Assembly (NCBI GenBank): GCA_034008185.1
Contig: CM067082.1
Span: 7,362,984-7,426,983 of the forward strand
From: Gorsachius magnificus
Lineage: Eukaryota; Chordata; Aves; Pelecaniformes; Ardeidae
Reading direction: 5' to 3'
Length of the DNA stretch: 64,000 bases
This document shows positions 61,960 to 64,000 of the stretch, piece by piece. A program made the position numbers and the translations under genes. Every line of letters starts with the position of its first letter. The first letter of the stretch is position 1. The notes beneath the pieces were generated by a model, which was not told the origin of the DNA, made no database searches, and saw only the letters and a program-made list of their open reading frames with translations.

Positions 61960-62560
61960 TGTCAGGGCCTTGAGTGAACCAGCAGGCTCTGATTGCTCTG
62001 GCCAGAATGAAAACATCTTCTATGATCCTCTTCTGCAAACTCTCTCTCCTCCCTTACAGCTGAGGCATTTAGCTGCATGTGTTCTGTGTCAGCCTTCATA
62101 TGATGCAGCTGTGTAGCCCCGGAGCAAACTTTGGTGAAAACAGCTAAGCTGTTAGAAAGCCCTGTGGGAAGCCTTATCCAGGGCCTTCACCCATTCCTGC
62201 ACCCTCTGCCCTCTTCAGAAGCTGCATTTACGCTCCAACCCTTGCCTTTGGTCTTTGCCTGAGCTACATTGCAAGTATGTCCATGCCTGGCCTTGCACCT
62301 TGCAGATCCTGACTTGCTGGCTTGAACTCAGACCTGATGCATCGTTAGGACTAACGTGGTGATCATTGCTCTGTGCTGCCCCTGGTTACTGCCACCAGAC
62401 CTGCCTTGCTCTTCTGTTTTGGGTACTGTGGGACTGTACCCCTTGTCTGCAAGAACACTACCCCGCATTCCTGGCTGTTACCTCTGGCTCATGGCTCCCC
62501 TTCCCCTGCAGAGCATCCCACTTTCACTGCTCCCTGGCACTAAGGACAAAGGACTTGTCC
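61960..62560. repeat. Unclassified GC-richer block, possible LTR or other interspersed repeat
   Basis: Composition changes sharply from AT-rich flanks to a C/T/G-rich stretch (for example ACCTGCCTTGCTCTTCTGTT and GGTACTGTGGGACTGTACCC). The texture, without long open frames or simple repeats, resembles an avian LTR, and parts look familiar as repeated sequence. I could not match it to a family or find TG...CA ends with a duplication, so only the block is recorded. Confidence 0.35.
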
Positions 62561-62949
62561 ATTAACAGCTCTGGAAATCATCTAATGTGTGTCACTACCT
62601 CCTACTGCAGATTACAGAAATGTATTTGCAGAACAGACTCATGAAAGTGGTTATATATAGTAAGAACACATATTTGGGATCCTGCCATGTCTGTGCACTC
62701 TTCTTCATTTTCCTTTTGCTACATGGCAAGCATAAACATGCCAGTAGGATTCAGATTAAACAGTGTTAAAATATCAAGCAGTGATCTTGTGATAGTTTTT
62801 CTGAAACTGAACTTGTGACTTACGGTGACACCTTGTGCTTTGTCATTCCTCTGCACATACTCACAGGGGGGAAGGAAATATCACAAAATCAAAACCTAAT
62901 CCCAAAGAAAAGGGTAGGCCACTGCCAGTGCCCGACAGTGGTCATGGAA

Positions 62950-63045
62950 AGAGAAATGGTGAAGCCTGGAAAGGAGAATGGTAGACCTTGGCCACTGAAA
63001 ACATAGGTCCCTTCCAAATGAGCTATTCTATTCTATTCTATTCTA
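62950..63045 (+). mobile_element. Decayed CR1 3' tail with (CTATT)n end
   Basis: TAGACCTTGGCCACTGAAAA, then ATAGGTCCCTTCCAA and a CTATTCTATTCTATTCTATT run at 63023-63045, resemble a sense CR1 3' UTR (GGTCCCTTCCAACC followed by the ATTCTATG repeats). The terminal octamer appears to have turned into a pentamer microsatellite. No coding part is recognised. Confidence 0.5.
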
Positions 63046-64000
63046 AAATGCACTCTGACTACCTTTGTTAAATAAAAATCTGCATTAGTGAAATGACCAT
63101 TTGACCAAGTGACAACATTTGACAGAACAATTTTAACATGATTTACATCCATAAAGGCCATTGGATGTGTGCAGCAGATAGCACTACTTTCCCTGTCTGA
63201 AGATGTTAGACAATTCTACCTGCCTCCTGACAAATCTCGGGGCGAAGGAAAGTAGTAATTTCGCTTTCAGCAATGACAAGAGAAACATCCAGGACTGGGG
63301 TGGGTCTTTTCCCTGACAATTCTGCAGTAAAATGGCAGCTATTTGTGCATTTACAAATCAAATTGAATACCCATTACACAAGTTGCAAGTGCTCATGCCA
63401 CATCTTAGCCAGGTGAAAATCCGCCCCCCCGTAAATGCAGATGTAATTCCTGTGTCTTTCATTCCTTCCATTACTGGTCTCTGGGAGTGACTGAGCTGCT
63501 CACTTGAGAGGAAAAATGGAAGGAAGGAGGGGAAAGAAATGAATTGGATGTTTATTTTATTGGTGGATGATTATCACCCTTCACTGACAGATGATTTCTA
63601 CTTAGGTCACTGAGGTGTGTATTCTCAGAAAATCCCTGTTCTCTGAGCAAGCACAAACAAAAAGAAATGCAAGGAACGAGGATCTGGGAATAATATGGGA
63701 GCTGCAAACTGTCAAAACAACCTACTGCACTTCTCGGATGGGACACAATAGATCTCTGAATGTACACAAGCAGCTGACTCTCATGTGAGGGAGCCAAACA
63801 GAAGGACATTTCTTGGCTTACCCTGACAAGACACGGTCTCTTATTTCAAACACAGGACTCACTGGAGTGACACTCACCTAGAACACCCAAATTTTGATTT
63901 CATGGGTATGTACCGTAACTTTTTACTTGCTGAATCTGATAGGTTAAATATTCCAAAAGGACACTATGGAATAGCCACGCTTGTGTGCTAATAATATTTC
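63046..64000. other. Unique DNA, no gene seen
   Basis: No repeat or gene was recognised in the last 955 bp. Confidence 0.4.

Noticed and set aside
1..64000. tRNA, rRNA, CRISPR array, bacterial operon or toxin system
   Set aside because: No cloverleaf-like tRNA gene, ribosomal sequence, regularly spaced repeat array or prokaryotic gene layout was seen. The only spaced repeats are the ERV leader array and simple tracts.

Overview
The window looks like a piece of bird nuclear genome, almost entirely non-coding and AT-rich. The organism call rests on the repeats. There are several CR1 LINE copies, most ending in the CR1 3' octamer repeat (ATTCTATG type). There are also several families of avian-style endogenous retrovirus (ERV) LTRs, including the TGTCCTGGTTTCAGCTGGG-type LTR that I know from non-galliform birds. 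No Alu, B1, L1 or other mammalian repeat was seen. The species cannot be fixed from the sequence, and no host gene was recognised with confidence.

Layout. 1-9.4 kb: unique AT-rich DNA with a CR1 3' end (336-498), a small CR1 reverse-transcriptase (RT) scrap (4105-4198) and an antisense solo LTR with a target-site duplication (5589-6185). 9.4-12.2 kb: the main coding-like object, a 5'-truncated CR1 on the minus strand with a 768-codon open frame carrying the C-terminal half of the endonuclease and a motif-complete RT. 12.2-25 kb: mostly unique DNA, with rearranged LTR pieces at 15.1-16.0 kb and a candidate terminal exon on the minus strand at 23.4 kb. 25.0-25.7 kb: two CR1 tails. 26.5-28.5 kb: a remnant provirus made of a 5' LTR, a tRNA-Lys-type primer binding site (PBS), a leader with about 12 tandem units, and a 3' non-coding stretch. 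It has no gag-pol-env and no 3' LTR.

31.7-40.6 kb: a second candidate minus-strand exon (31.7-32.0 kb), a CR1 scrap, then three LTRs from different families within 5 kb (34.4, 37.7 and 38.8 kb) and another CR1 tail. 40.6-58.4 kb: mostly unique DNA with an old CR1-like RT remnant (42.5 kb), a composite LTR (47.5-48.2 kb) and a possible 34-codon exon (56.16 kb). 58.4-59.5 kb: an inverted second copy of the 34.4-kb LTR. 62-63 kb: an unclassified GC-richer block and a decayed CR1 tail.

The elements do not form a pathway. They are independent insertions in what is probably intergenic or intronic DNA. The most useful leads are the long CR1 frame, the structure of the remnant provirus, a repeat motif shared between its leader and another LTR family, the mosaic LTR at 15 kb, and three unassigned exon candidates.
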